The notes under the pieces: generated by a model
The model's database searches: none
What the model was told of the DNA's origin: nothing
The model's input: only the letters and a program-made list of their open reading frames with translations
Made by a program: the position numbers and the translations under genes
Shown here: piece after piece, positions 54,273 to 63,590 of the stretch
How positions within the stretch are numbered: position 1 is the stretch's first letter
How the letters are laid out: each line of letters begins with the position of its first letter
Assembly (NCBI RefSeq): GCF_016924145.1
Contig: NZ_JAFFZO010000006.1
Location: forward strand, 1-64,000
DNA from: Amphritea pacifica
GTDB taxonomy: Bacteria; Pseudomonadota; Gammaproteobacteria; Pseudomonadales; Balneatricaceae
Direction: 5' to 3'
DNA length: 64,000 bases

Positions 54273-54725
54273 TTATGCTGTTTTGCGGTTCTGCTCGGCA
54301 TACAACGCATCGAAGTTGACCGGCGCCATCATCAGCGGCGGGAAACCGCCCTTCACCATTAACTGATCGATGGTTTCACGCAAATAGGGGAACATCACTG
54401 CGGGGCAGGCCGACCCCAGCGCCTCCGCTTGCTGTTGCGCGGGAAAACCGGAAATCCTAAACATCGCCGCCTGATCAACCTCGGTCACAAACGCCAGTTG
54501 ATCCTGGTTTTTAGCCGTGACCGAGACCGACAGAACCACCTCATACAGCCCCTCCTCGATCGGCTCAAACGTGGTGTTCAGATCCATCGTTACCGTTGGC
54601 TTCCACTCTGAGCGGAATACTTTCGCGGAGTTGGGAGATTCGAAAGATGAGTTTTTAACATAGATCTTCTGCAGGGCAAAGAAGGGCGTATCTGTGCCCT
54701 GATGCTGTTTATTGTTATCTGACAT
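54273..54725 (-). CDS. secB: SecB-like chaperone encoded in the acetone carboxylase operon
   Basis: 150 residues from the ATG at 54725 (GGAG upstream). The whole chain aligns to SecB: FALQKIYVKNSSFESPN, YEVVLSVSVTAKNQ, FPYLRETIDQLMVKGGFPPLMMAPVNFDALY. Differences from E. coli SecB: Asp20 of the SecA-binding face is Asn, and the acidic C-terminal tail after the last helix is reduced to a short EQNRKTA end. Standard secB lies beside grxC/gpsA; here it follows acxC after a small hairpin. Probably a paralogue devoted to the carboxylase, or the cell's only SecB relocated; the window cannot decide. Confidence 0.82.
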   Translation of the reverse strand: MSDNNKQHQGTDTPFFALQKIYVKNSSFESPNSAKVFRSEWKPTVTMDLNTTFEPIEEGLYEVVLSVSVTAKNQDQLAFVTEVDQAAMFRISGFPAQQQAEALGSACPAVMFPYLRETIDQLMVKGGFPPLMMAPVNFDALYAEQNRKTA

Positions 54726-54782
54726 GGGATGCTCCATACATCTAATGGGGTTTAGCGTGGCGGACTTATGCGGGCGGTGAGG

Positions 54783-54811
54783 AAAACTTCCGGCCAACTG
54801 CGACCGGAAGT
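54783..54811 (-). terminator. Intercistronic hairpin between acxC and secB-like gene
   Basis: ACTTCCGG and CCGGAAGT arms (54786-54793, 54804-54811) followed on the minus strand by TTTTCC. A weak terminator or processing site that could lower expression of the SecB-like gene relative to acxABC. Confidence 0.5.
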
Positions 54812-54835
54812 GTGTCCCTATCCGGGCATCTATAA

Positions 54836-55336
54836 CTACGCGTTAACAGGCGCAGGCAGATCCAGCCAGTCAAACAGCGCCGGAATATCGGGCTGGAAGT
54901 CATGAATCACCGGATACCACGGGGTCGGCGCTTCGATATCATGCATCACGCCACAGGTCGGGCAGTAGTACTCACGGTAGACCTGCCAGTTGGTGTCAGG
55001 CGCCATCAGTTTCGGGTAAACCTCCTGCATCTTCTCCTCATCATCACGCACATACACCAGCGCGTTGAGCTTCCAGTTGCTACGGTAATCACCGAAGTCG
55101 TGACCACATGAACACTTGGTCACCAGGCTTTTATCGGCGGTGGTTTCAGCCAGATAGAGGTGTGGGCCAAACGCCATAATGATCTTATCGTCCCAGGACA
55201 CCTGATCCTGCAATACGGACATATAGTTAGCATAACGCTCTTTGTCCTTGGGCATGGACAGCATCATGTGCAGGGTGTCCCAGTCAAGACTGCCTTTTAC
55301 GAGGTCGGATACCTGTTTTTTTGTGAAATTTGACAT
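54836..55336 (-). CDS. acxC: Acetone carboxylase gamma subunit
   Basis: 166 residues (~19 kDa, the size of known gamma subunits). Family features are YLAETTADKSLVTKCSCGHDFGDYRSNWKLNALVYVRD and YYCPTCGVMHDIEAPTPWYP, giving a CxC...CxxC zinc site. This small subunit is specific to acetone/acetophenone-type carboxylases and rules out a plain hydantoinase for the two large genes beside it. 128 bp after acxB. Ribosome site AGAGAGACC. Confidence 0.92.
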   Translation of the reverse strand: MSNFTKKQVSDLVKGSLDWDTLHMMLSMPKDKERYANYMSVLQDQVSWDDKIIMAFGPHLYLAETTADKSLVTKCSCGHDFGDYRSNWKLNALVYVRDDEEKMQEVYPKLMAPDTNWQVYREYYCPTCGVMHDIEAPTPWYPVIHDFQPDIPALFDWLDLPAPVNA

Positions 55337-55406
55337 AATTGGTCTCTCTTTATTGTTTTTAGATTCGAGTTTTCAGAGTTGAGTGGTTTGCTTTATCAAG
55401 TGATCA

Positions 55407-55429
55407 GGAGAGGTGCCGGGCACCCCTCC
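55407..55429. repeat. Near-perfect palindrome in the acxB-acxC gap
   Basis: GGAG-a-GGTGCC-g-GGCACC-c-CTCC, 23 bp with one mismatched pair, 36 bp past the acxB stop. Not followed by T on the minus strand, so an mRNA-processing or stabilising stem is more likely than a terminator. Confidence 0.5.
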
Positions 55430-55464
55430 GTCAGTTTTTTCGAGCGATCTTTTAGCAGCGCTCA

Positions 55465-57798
55465 TTACTGCTCGGTCATGATCACCGGATGCACATCAGG
55501 CAGTTCGCTCAGATCCATATGATGCTTGGCACCAAACATAGGAATCCCCAGCTCTTCCTCTTTCAGCTCCCAGCTTGCCGGCAGATCCCAGAATGTTTTG
55601 AACTCATTGAGGAACCGTTCTGACAGGTAGAAGCTGGAGGCGAACATCTGCTGCACCTGCACCGAAGCATCCTTATCGATAATCCGCTGGCGCTCAGATT
55701 CCATCCACTGACGGGTTGGCGTACCCCGGGCGATCCGTGCCTGGCGGATATTGCCACGCTGCAGCACCGTTTTTTCGCTATCAACGCTCCAGGCGCCATC
55801 CTTATCCTGGGAAATCACCACACCGTAGACCTTTTCGGCAAACGCCGGCAAAACAAAGTTCTGATTCAGGTCGTTTTCGACATCGGCAATATCACGGTCC
55901 AGTGGATCACCAAATCCCGGGCCACCGCGCAGATAGTTGAGATAGAGATCGCCATTTTCAAAGATCGCTTCGGTGGTAATACACTGCTTGTCCCGTTTCA
56001 CCTGGGCATCAGGCCCCAGATGCTTTTCAAGCTCGCACTGGCCCGGATCACGGTCTTTACCCAGCGGCAGTGATTTACCCTCGCTGATCCGCTCCAGCAG
56101 GCCGGTATTGTGTGCTTCGAAACGGTAACCGGTTGCCGCAGGGTAGCCACCCATCAGTCCCCAGTCGCTGTTCATATAACCATTACCCATGAAGAACATG
56201 GTCCAGTCGGCAGACCCCCAGACCATCCGCAGGGTTTCAAAGCCCAGACCACCGCGATACTTACCGTAACCACCGGTATTGGTCTTGATGGTGCGGCCCA
56301 TATAAAGCAGCGGTTCCGCCAGTTCCCAGATCTCGATATCACCCATATCGCCCTCAGGGTTCCAGATAGCAGCAGCATGGTTAAGACCATCTTTGACCGC
56401 ACAGGCGCCGGTACCACAGGCAGCAGTTTCAAAGCTGTTGACCGCATGGATCTCGCCTTCCTGATTGATACCGCCGCCCTGTAACCAGTTACAGGGGTTT
56501 GAGTTACCGGCATTCACCTCTTCCAGATAGCCGCGGCCAAAGTAGGTGCGGCTGATACCGCGCCACAATGAACTCCATGAAGACACCAGGAAGTGCCAGG
56601 CATCCGCATGGGCCGTGCGCCGGTCATCCGGATTGGTCCAGGTGCCTTTTGGCAGACGGAACTCAGTGGCATAACGGGCGCCATCGTTGATCCGCTCGGT
56701 GGGCACCAGCGACTGGGTCATCATCACCCAGATACCACTGGTAAAGGCGACCGGGTTGGCGTTATAGGTGTGCCAGCCCCAGCGACTGCAGCCCTCAAAA
56801 TCGAGCCGCCAGGTGGCATCCGGTTTGACGGTGATCTCGCAAGGGGCATGCATAATGGTGTCAACCTTGGCAAACGGTGATGGCACCGCCACATCTTCAT
56901 GGGCATAGGGAACATCGACGAAAGCCACGGTTTTGATCTTGCCGGGAATAGTCATCGCTTTGATCCGGCTCACCAGACCCCGGCGACCATCCTCAATCAC
57001 CTCAGTGGCGAACCTTTCATAGGCTTCTATCCCCTCCTCGCGCACCGTCTCTTCCACCAGATCACGGATCATGTGGCAGCCGGCAATCCGGGTTTTCTCA
57101 TCCAGAATCCAGTATTTCGGCGTGCGCACATTACGCTGACTCTCGTGCAGCCAGTCACGCAGTGGGGTATCGTTGACACCGGTTTTACGACAGGTGATCT
57201 GCACCCCGTCACCAAAGCGCTGAATCTGACCATTGGACATAGAGCCCGGGCCCACCGCCCCCACATCAATAACGTGAGTGACACCGCCGACCCAGCCGAT
57301 CAGATTGCCTTCATGGAAAATCGGCACTATGGTGGCGATATCACAGGGGTGTACGTTACCGATCTGACAGTCATTGTTGGTGAACATATCGCCGGGGTTG
57401 ATACCGGGGTTAGATTCCCAGTTGTTCTGAATCATATATTTAATGGCCGCTCCCATGGTGCCCACATGAATAATGATTCCGGTTGAGGTGGCAATACAGT
57501 CACCGGCCACGTTATAGAGGGTGAAACACAGCTCGCCCTCCTGCTCAACAATCGGTGAAGCGGCAATTTTCTTGGCAACCTCGCGGGAGTTAACCAGTCC
57601 GGCACGCAGTTTTGAAAAGATCCGCTCATAGCCGATCGGGTCAGACTCTTTGAACTCCAGCGTCTCCAGTCCGTTGTAGTGACCGGTCTCTTCCGTTCTT
57701 TTCAGAATCAGATTACGGTGGTCATTGAGCGTCAGCCCGCTAGGTAACAAACTGGCTGGTCGGGTACCTGCCCCATTAATTTTTTCTTGAATAGTCAT
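55465..57798 (-). CDS. acxB: Acetone carboxylase alpha subunit (HyuB/oxoprolinase family)
   Basis: 777 residues from the ATG at 57798 (GAGGAAAACAG upstream; the frame is open to 57846). Long match to the alpha subunit: FTLYNVAGDCIATSTGIIIHVGTMGAA, the Asp/His-rich metal region NNDCQIGNVHPCD, FEGCSRWGWHTYNANPVAFTSG and CGTGACAVKDGLNHAAA. The alpha subunit holds the manganese centre where the acetone enolate attacks carboxyphosphate to yield acetoacetate. 34 bp after acxA. Confidence 0.93.
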   Translation of the reverse strand: MTIQEKINGAGTRPASLLPSGLTLNDHRNLILKRTEETGHYNGLETLEFKESDPIGYERIFSKLRAGLVNSREVAKKIAASPIVEQEGELCFTLYNVAGDCIATSTGIIIHVGTMGAAIKYMIQNNWESNPGINPGDMFTNNDCQIGNVHPCDIATIVPIFHEGNLIGWVGGVTHVIDVGAVGPGSMSNGQIQRFGDGVQITCRKTGVNDTPLRDWLHESQRNVRTPKYWILDEKTRIAGCHMIRDLVEETVREEGIEAYERFATEVIEDGRRGLVSRIKAMTIPGKIKTVAFVDVPYAHEDVAVPSPFAKVDTIMHAPCEITVKPDATWRLDFEGCSRWGWHTYNANPVAFTSGIWVMMTQSLVPTERINDGARYATEFRLPKGTWTNPDDRRTAHADAWHFLVSSWSSLWRGISRTYFGRGYLEEVNAGNSNPCNWLQGGGINQEGEIHAVNSFETAACGTGACAVKDGLNHAAAIWNPEGDMGDIEIWELAEPLLYMGRTIKTNTGGYGKYRGGLGFETLRMVWGSADWTMFFMGNGYMNSDWGLMGGYPAATGYRFEAHNTGLLERISEGKSLPLGKDRDPGQCELEKHLGPDAQVKRDKQCITTEAIFENGDLYLNYLRGGPGFGDPLDRDIADVENDLNQNFVLPAFAEKVYGVVISQDKDGAWSVDSEKTVLQRGNIRQARIARGTPTRQWMESERQRIIDKDASVQVQQMFASSFYLSERFLNEFKTFWDLPASWELKEEELGIPMFGAKHHMDLSELPDVHPVIMTEQ

Positions 57799-57832
57799 CT
57801 GTTTTCCTCGATTTCTTGTATTTATTATCGGA

Positions 57833-59977
57833 TTACTTGGATTCAATCAGGTGGAATAGACGGTTCACATCCAGAAAGGTCTCAAAGCCAGGTGGCACTA
57901 CATAGGTCGTGGCATCAGACTCAATCACCGCAGGCCCTTTGATCTCATTACCCGGTTGCAGCAGCTCCATCTTGAAAATGTCGGCGTCGACCCACTGTTT
58001 CTCGTAATAGAACGGACGGCTGCCCTGACGGGACTCTGCGGATGGGGTTGGGCCGGCATCCGGCTCTTCCGGGATATTGGGTTTCTTGGTCACCACCGAG
58101 CCACGCATAATCGCCCCGGTAATGCCATATCCCAGCTCAGGCGAGCGGGCCGCATCAGCATAAACACGGGCGTAGGTATCATTGAATGACTGCACCAGTG
58201 CGTCCCAGTCTTCAGCACCGGAGAGCACCGTCAGGGGCGAATCGATCTCCAGATCGTTCAGCTGCCCAAGGTACTGCATGGAGTATCCCGGTGTCAGGGT
58301 CACCTCCTCATCCTTGAAGCCATTGATGCGGAACTCTTCCAGCACTTTGCCACGCAGTTCATCCCAGGCCGCCTGCAGGGTTGTGGTGGCGTCAACGATA
58401 TCATCCTGAGTTGACTCATCAGTGATCCCGATATCAACACTCTTGTCATAACGGTATTCAAAGTCAGCCGTGGCACAGCCAAAGGCGGAGAAGCCTGCGG
58501 CCCATGCCGGCACGATGGTTTCCTTAAAGCCCAGCCCTTTGGTGTAACCGTAAGCATGTACCGGGCCGCCACCACCGTAGGAGAAGCAGACAAAGTCGGT
58601 CGGACTGTAACCCTTACCGGTGATCATCGCCCGCAGATGCTGACGCAGTGACAGATCCAGCAGTTCGATAACGCCCGCAGCGGCATCCTCAACGGACAGC
58701 CCCAGTGGATCCGCGATCTGACGTTTGATTTCACGACGGGCGCGGTCGACATCCAGCTCGAGAATGCCGCCGAGGAAGTTCTCCGGGTTGAGATAACCGA
58801 GAATAATATGGCAGTCGGTGACGGACACCGTATCCACGCCGCCTTCTGGCCAGCAGGTGCCGACGCGATAACCGGCGCTGTCGGGTCCCAGCTTGATCGC
58901 ATTGGCATGGGGATCGATACGCACGAAGCTACCGGCACCCGCACCGATGGTATCCATCGCCACCAGCGGCAGAGACAGCACCAGACGCGCCATATCGCCA
59001 TCTTTATGAATGGCAAAGTTGTTTTTGGTGATCAGCGCCATATCAAAACTGGTGCCACCGATATCGGAACAGGCGATATTTTCATAACCCAGCTTTTCGC
59101 CCAGATATTTAGCCCCGATAACGCCGCCGATAGGACCTGACACCAGCGAGCGTGCCAGCTCTTTAGCTTTCCAGCTGATGGTGCCGCCATGGCTGGCCAT
59201 CACCCGCAGGTCAAACTGACCGCCTACGGCTTTCATGCTGTCACTGATGGTGCCCAGGGTTGCCCGTGATGGCTCCGCCGCGTAGGCTTCCAGAATGGTG
59301 GTGTTAGTGCGGTGACTCTCTTTGCGCACCGGGTAGTAATCCACCGATGCGAATACCGGAATATCCACACCCATTTCGCGAGCGACCTCTTTACAGGCAT
59401 CACGCACCGCTTTTTCATGGTCTTCATAGAGGTAGGAACTTAGCAGGCTGATAACAATCGCCTTGCAACCCTGTTCAATCAGCTCACGGGCCGCTTCACG
59501 GGCTTCGTGCAGACGCACGGCGATCACCACATTCCCCTTGGAGTCCACCCGCTCGGTCACCCCGCGGGTATCTTTGATATCCACCAGCGGCTCATCATAA
59601 CGGTGAGTATTGAGGTGGATCCGGTCTTCAAAGGCATAACCGAGATAGCTCTGGATCGCCCGTCCCATCCGATGAAAATCTTCAAACCCTTTGCTGACGA
59701 TCAGACCGGTGCGCAACCCTTTACGGCCTACCACCCGGTTAAGCATTGCCGTACCGGAGAAGACACAGGTGACCATCTCCGGAAACACATCCTCAACCTT
59801 GCGGTCCCAGTGCGCCAGTGCATCGGTGCTGGATTCCAGCACCGCCTGTGATTCATTGATATTACTTTGTGCCTTGCCGACAACAAACTCCCCGTCGGCC
59901 CGTACAAAAAATGTATCGGTCATAGTGCCGCCGGCATCTATCCCAAGAACTTCTACTGGATTTGTTAATTGATTCAA
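57833..59977 (-). CDS. acxA: Acetone carboxylase beta subunit (HyuA family)
   Basis: 714 residues (~78 kDa). ASKHA-type ATPase domain: GIDAGGTMTDTFFV (phosphate 1), FSGTAMLNRVVGRKG, ASHGGTISWKAKELA, SGPIGGVIGAKYLG and CSDIGGTSFDMALI. ATP is used to phosphorylate acetone and bicarbonate for the ligation at the alpha subunit. Starts at TTG 59977 with GAGGA seven bases upstream; no nearby ATG. First gene of the operon, read from a sigma-54 promoter about 100 bp upstream. Confidence 0.93.
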   Translation of the reverse strand: MNQLTNPVEVLGIDAGGTMTDTFFVRADGEFVVGKAQSNINESQAVLESSTDALAHWDRKVEDVFPEMVTCVFSGTAMLNRVVGRKGLRTGLIVSKGFEDFHRMGRAIQSYLGYAFEDRIHLNTHRYDEPLVDIKDTRGVTERVDSKGNVVIAVRLHEAREAARELIEQGCKAIVISLLSSYLYEDHEKAVRDACKEVAREMGVDIPVFASVDYYPVRKESHRTNTTILEAYAAEPSRATLGTISDSMKAVGGQFDLRVMASHGGTISWKAKELARSLVSGPIGGVIGAKYLGEKLGYENIACSDIGGTSFDMALITKNNFAIHKDGDMARLVLSLPLVAMDTIGAGAGSFVRIDPHANAIKLGPDSAGYRVGTCWPEGGVDTVSVTDCHIILGYLNPENFLGGILELDVDRARREIKRQIADPLGLSVEDAAAGVIELLDLSLRQHLRAMITGKGYSPTDFVCFSYGGGGPVHAYGYTKGLGFKETIVPAWAAGFSAFGCATADFEYRYDKSVDIGITDESTQDDIVDATTTLQAAWDELRGKVLEEFRINGFKDEEVTLTPGYSMQYLGQLNDLEIDSPLTVLSGAEDWDALVQSFNDTYARVYADAARSPELGYGITGAIMRGSVVTKKPNIPEEPDAGPTPSAESRQGSRPFYYEKQWVDADIFKMELLQPGNEIKGPAVIESDATTYVVPPGFETFLDVNRLFHLIESK

Positions 59978-60073
59978 GATCGTATCCTCATGTTATTTTT
60001 ATTGTTTCTGCTTACCCGGTGAGATCTGCCGTGTAAGTTCTGCAATCAGCCGCAACTGATCTGATTGTTAAAT

Positions 60074-60090
60074 TGCACCGGCCATGCCAA
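60074..60090 (-). promoter_or_regulatory. Sigma-54 (-24/-12) promoter of the acx operon
   Basis: Minus strand TTGGCATGGCCGGTGCAAT: GG-N10-GC spacing exact, matching TGGCACG-N4-TTGCA at nearly all positions. Predicted start near 60062, giving an ~85-nt leader. Fits the divergently encoded sigma-54 activator. Confidence 0.8.
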
Positions 60091-60139
60091 TAGATAAAAA
60101 TAGATATAAAACAATGAGTTAATATTTTTAAGGATCACC

Positions 60140-60247
60140 ATGACTGAAGAAACACTGATAAACAGTTCGATAATCGGTCGGCCATCGACCGTTAATCAGA
60201 CGCTTATCCAGACAGCGGAATCACTGCAGGAAGGGGTAAAGAAATAA
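60140..60247 (+). CDS. Possible 35-residue small protein upstream of acxR
   Basis: ATG at 60140 with AAGGA five bases upstream opens a 35-codon frame (MTEETLINSSIIGRP...). Mostly polar, no signal peptide. It ends 65 bp before the acxR start on the same strand. Equally likely to be a chance frame in the regulatory region, since it spans the inverted repeat at 60175. Confidence 0.3.
   Translation: MTEETLINSSIIGRPSTVNQTLIQTAESLQEGVKK
60175..60191. promoter_or_regulatory. Inverted repeat, candidate activator-binding site
   Basis: CGGTCG-gccat-CGACCG, perfect 6-bp arms, about 85-100 bp upstream of the sigma-54 promoter on the acx side. This is the expected distance for an upstream activating sequence of an AcxR/AcoR-type protein. 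Confidence 0.5.
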
Positions 60248-60312
60248 CGATCCGCCGGGGAAATAACCGCACAAAAAATAGACAATTGAAAAACCCTGGC
60301 AGTAGGTTCAGA

Positions 60313-62358
60313 ATGAAACAACGCATCAATAACTATAAAAATAACGCTATGAATGCCACGAATGTGAAAACAACCCTACGGGGTTCTGCTGCGGTTGAGC
60401 ATCCCCGGAAGATAGCCAAAGCCAGAGAGACACTTCTTAGCCAGGGCTCACTCTCTGATGATTCAGTGCGCCCGCTGATCCGGGACTCGTGGCAGCGCTG
60501 CGTGTCAGACGCGGTCAACCCGCTGGTAGCCAATAAAACCATCGAACTGAATGAGCAGCAACTCGAGTCGGTCAGAGAGAGTTACCGTGAACTGATCTCC
60601 GCCTCAGAGCCGATCCTGCGGGATGCCAAAGACCTGCTGGCAGAATCCGGTACGATTATGCATCTGGTCGCGCCGACCGGGATGATTTTATGCTCCCATG
60701 GCGACGACCATACCCGTGATCTGGCGAATGATTTCAGCCTGGTGCCCGGTGCCAACTGGAATGAAAGTGTCGCCGGAACCAATGCTATCGGCACCGCCCT
60801 CAATGTCGGTTCCGCCGTTCAGGTGCACGCCTATGAACACTTCTGTGAGAACATCAACAACTGGACCTGCTCAGCCGCGGTGATCCGGGACCCGTTCGAA
60901 AACAAAATCCTCGGGGCGGTGAATATCTCCGGCCTGAAAAACACCCTGCATGACTACTGCCTGGCGCTGGCAGTTTCCGGCGCCCGGCGTATTGAGGGGC
61001 AGCTGGTACAGCTACAGATGGCCAAACGTGATCTGTTGTTAGGTGTCACCCTGGATCGCTTCGGAGCCCCGGGTAACGACGGCCTGCTGTTGCTGGATCT
61101 GAACGGACGCCTGGTACGCACTAACCATCAGGCGGTTCGCGTACTCGCCTCGCGCGGCCTTAAAATTGACCTGAACCCCAGCAATCCGATACTCACACTC
61201 AATGAAGAGGGCCGCTTTACTGAACGCTCAGCCGCAATCCTTGATCAGCTGGATCCGCAATGGATTGAACCCCTGATACATCAGGGGGAACAGATCGGCT
61301 ATATTGCAGTGATCCCTTTCCCGACGCCTCGCACCCCCTCTGTTGCGATAAAAAGCGGACCACAGGCCGCCAATCAGGACACCGGCAGTGGTTTTGCCCG
61401 GCTGGTGGGCCGCAACCCGGTGTTCATCAAAGCGATTCAACAGGCAGCCCGACTGGCAAAAGCCCCGATTCCGGTATTGCTGCAGGGAGAAACCGGCGTG
61501 GGCAAAGAGCTGTTTGCCAGCGCAATGCATGAGATGAGCCCCGCCAGCAGCCAGAAGTTTATCGCCCTTAACTGCGGTAGTTTATCCCGCGACCTGCTCG
61601 CCGGAGAGCTGTTTGGCTACGTTGATGGCGCCTTTACCGGCGCCCGACGGGGCGGCATGACCGGTAAAATTGAAGCCGCCAACGGCGGTACCCTGTTCCT
61701 CGACGAAATCGGCGAGATGCCGCTGGATCTGCAACCGATGTTCCTGCGGGTGCTGCAGGAATCAGAGATCTGCCGCATCGGTGAGACACAACCGCGCAAG
61801 GTTAATTTCCGTCTGATTGCGGCGACCAACCGGGATCTGGCCCAGGAGGTGGCCGAGGGACGCTTCAGAATGGACCTTTACTATCGAATCTCGTCGATGA
61901 CCCTGACGATTCCGCCGTTACGGGAGCGCAGCGATGACGTTGTCTTGCTGGCTGAACATATGCTTGCCGGTCTGGCAGAGCAACATGGCGGGATCAGAAA
62001 GCAGCTCACTCCTGAACTCCGATCCTTGCTCGAAAAACACCTCTGGCCCGGCAATATCCGTGAGCTGAGCAACCTGATCACCGCCGCCTATTTTCTCACC
62101 GATGCGGAACAGCTCAGCCCCGAGGACCTGCCGGCAAACCTGATGTTGCAGCCGGTAACAACAGCCGCCGCGCCCACGGGTACAACAACTGCTGACGCTT
62201 TTAACCCGCTGGATCAGGCGGAAAAAGAGGTGATCTGCCGGGTGATTCAGGAACAGGGAGGCAACCTCACCCGGGCCGCCCGACAACTGAATATCGCCAA
62301 AAGTACCCTGTATATCAAACTCCGAAAGTATGGGATTGACCGTTCTGCCCCGGGCTAA
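60313..62358 (+). CDS. acxR: Sigma-54-dependent activator, AcxR/AcoR type
   Basis: 681 residues from the ATG at 60313. N-terminal GAF-like sensory region (about 65-320), AAA+ domain with Walker A GETGVGKE, sigma-54 contact motif GAFTGAR, Walker [18 protein letters not shown] and R-finger region, then a Fis-type helix-turn-helix ([27 protein letters not shown]). Same arrangement as AcoR (acetoin) and AcxR (acetone carboxylase) activators. Divergent from acxA, whose promoter is sigma-54 type. The frame continues to a TTG at 60286, and an ATG at 60349 is a further alternative. Confidence 0.9.
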   Translation: MKQRINNYKNNAMNATNVKTTLRGSAAVEHPRKIAKARETLLSQGSLSDDSVRPLIRDSWQRCVSDAVNPLVANKTIELNEQQLESVRESYRELISASEPILRDAKDLLAESGTIMHLVAPTGMILCSHGDDHTRDLANDFSLVPGANWNESVAGTNAIGTALNVGSAVQVHAYEHFCENINNWTCSAAVIRDPFENKILGAVNISGLKNTLHDYCLALAVSGARRIEGQLVQLQMAKRDLLLGVTLDRFGAPGNDGLLLLDLNGRLVRTNHQAVRVLASRGLKIDLNPSNPILTLNEEGRFTERSAAILDQLDPQWIEPLIHQGEQIGYIAVIPFPTPRTPSVAIKSGPQAANQDTGSGFARLVGRNPVFIKAIQQAARLAKAPIPVLLQGETGVGKELFASAMHEMSPASSQKFIALNCGSLSRDLLAGELFGYVDGAFTGARRGGMTGKIEAANGGTLFLDEIGEMPLDLQPMFLRVLQESEICRIGETQPRKVNFRLIAATNRDLAQEVAEGRFRMDLYYRISSMTLTIPPLRERSDDVVLLAEHMLAGLAEQHGGIRKQLTPELRSLLEKHLWPGNIRELSNLITAAYFLTDAEQLSPEDLPANLMLQPVTTAAAPTGTTTADAFNPLDQAEKEVICRVIQEQGGNLTRAARQLNIAKSTLYIKLRKYGIDRSAPG

Positions 62359-62397
62359 CCTGATGGCCTGTAACGATTCAGAGAACGAGCGGAAAAG

Positions 62398-63588
62398 CTA
62401 CCCGGCGCGGATCAGCCCACTCACCTGATCCCGGTATCCGGGAAAGACCTGCTCCTCAATAAAGCCCCGGTCCAACCCCATATGCTGATGCAGCACACCT
62501 GCAAACAGCGCCCGCATATCCAGTGTCGGTTTAAGGTCGCGGCCCTCATACAACTTTTCTTTCGCCAGCCCGGGCCAGTCACTGTGCACCCGGCCACCGT
62601 TAACCGCTCCGCCCAGCAGAAAGGCCGCGCCTCCCACACCATGATCAGTACCGGACGTCCCGTTCACTGCAACGGTGCGGCCAAACTCAGTGATAATCAC
62701 CACCGCTGTCTGATCCCAGACAGAGCCCATATCCTGTTTTAATCCTGCCAACACCGTATCAAGTTCACGAAACCGGTTCGCTAAACGGCCTTTTGTAGTG
62801 CCCTGCCACGCATGGGTATCCCAGCCGCCGCTGTCCATCACGGCAACTCTGGGGCCATCGTCACGGGTCAGAAAACGGGCAGCCGCTTTAGCCACTGTCG
62901 TCAGGTTGTTTCCGCCCCTGAGCTTTCCACCCATGGCGTTAATCATCTCATCTGCGTTAAAACCCGCCCGCACCTTGGGGCCAAGGTAGCTGTCCTGTTC
63001 ATATAACGCCATCAAACGCTGCAGAGTGTCTTCATCGGGGTCGGGTAACCGATCCGGAGCCCAGGCCCCCACAGGCAACGCGCCCTGCACAATACGGGGG
63101 ATGCCTGCCCCCAGAGAGTAGCCATACTTCTCAGGGTCACGGCCTTCGCTTAAACCTTGTAAAGCCCTGTATAACCAACCACTTGCACTGCCTGCAGGGT
63201 TAGTCAGGCCGGTTTCCAGCACATCCTGCGCATAAAAGTGTGAGCGTTTGGCGTAGGGTGGCGCAATCGCCTGAAACAACAAAGCCTCCCGCCCGGCGTA
63301 CATCTGCGCAAGGTTTTCAAAAACCGGGTTTAAACCAAAGAATCCATCCAGATCGATCACCCCGTCAACCGTATCTGGCGTTCCCAGCGCAAGTTTGCCG
63401 CGGCCAGACCGATAAGCTGGATCACCATAGGCTGGCACCGCAGCCAGACCATCCATCCCCCCTCTTAAGATCAACACCACCATGCGGGGATCGCGGTGGC
63501 CCTGAGCAAAGGATATTGGCGTCGTGAAGCCCAGTGTTAAAACAGCGCAGGCTTTTATAAACTGACGGCGGTTAATTGCAGATGCCAT
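62398..63588 (-). CDS. DUF1501 family Tat-exported protein
   Basis: 396 residues from the ATG at 63588 (GGAGATAATC upstream). N-terminal twin-arginine signal NRRQFIKACAVLTLGF with cleavage after SFA. The mature part is the DUF1501 (alkaline-phosphatase-superfamily-like) domain: VVLILRGGMDGLAAVPAYGDP, DSGGWDTHAW, VVIITEFGRTVAVNGTSGTDHGVGG. Function unknown. It is nearly always paired with a DUF1800 gene, as here. Converges with acxR. Confidence 0.88.
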   Translation of the reverse strand: MASAINRRQFIKACAVLTLGFTTPISFAQGHRDPRMVVLILRGGMDGLAAVPAYGDPAYRSGRGKLALGTPDTVDGVIDLDGFFGLNPVFENLAQMYAGREALLFQAIAPPYAKRSHFYAQDVLETGLTNPAGSASGWLYRALQGLSEGRDPEKYGYSLGAGIPRIVQGALPVGAWAPDRLPDPDEDTLQRLMALYEQDSYLGPKVRAGFNADEMINAMGGKLRGGNNLTTVAKAAARFLTRDDGPRVAVMDSGGWDTHAWQGTTKGRLANRFRELDTVLAGLKQDMGSVWDQTAVVIITEFGRTVAVNGTSGTDHGVGGAAFLLGGAVNGGRVHSDWPGLAKEKLYEGRDLKPTLDMRALFAGVLHQHMGLDRGFIEEQVFPGYRDQVSGLIRAG

Positions 63589-63590
63589 GA

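Noticed and set aside
54273-54725. SecB-like gene as evidence that the whole block is a horizontally moved island
   Set aside because: Codon use of acx, secB-like and flanking genes looks like the rest of the window by eye, and no integrase, direct repeats or tRNA border is present.
55465-59977. N-methylhydantoinase (creatinine pathway with the CodA-like enzyme as creatinine deaminase)
   Set aside because: The HyuA/HyuB pair alone would allow it, but the gamma subunit with its CxC...CxxC zinc site, the subunit sizes and the divergent sigma-54 activator identify acetone carboxylase.
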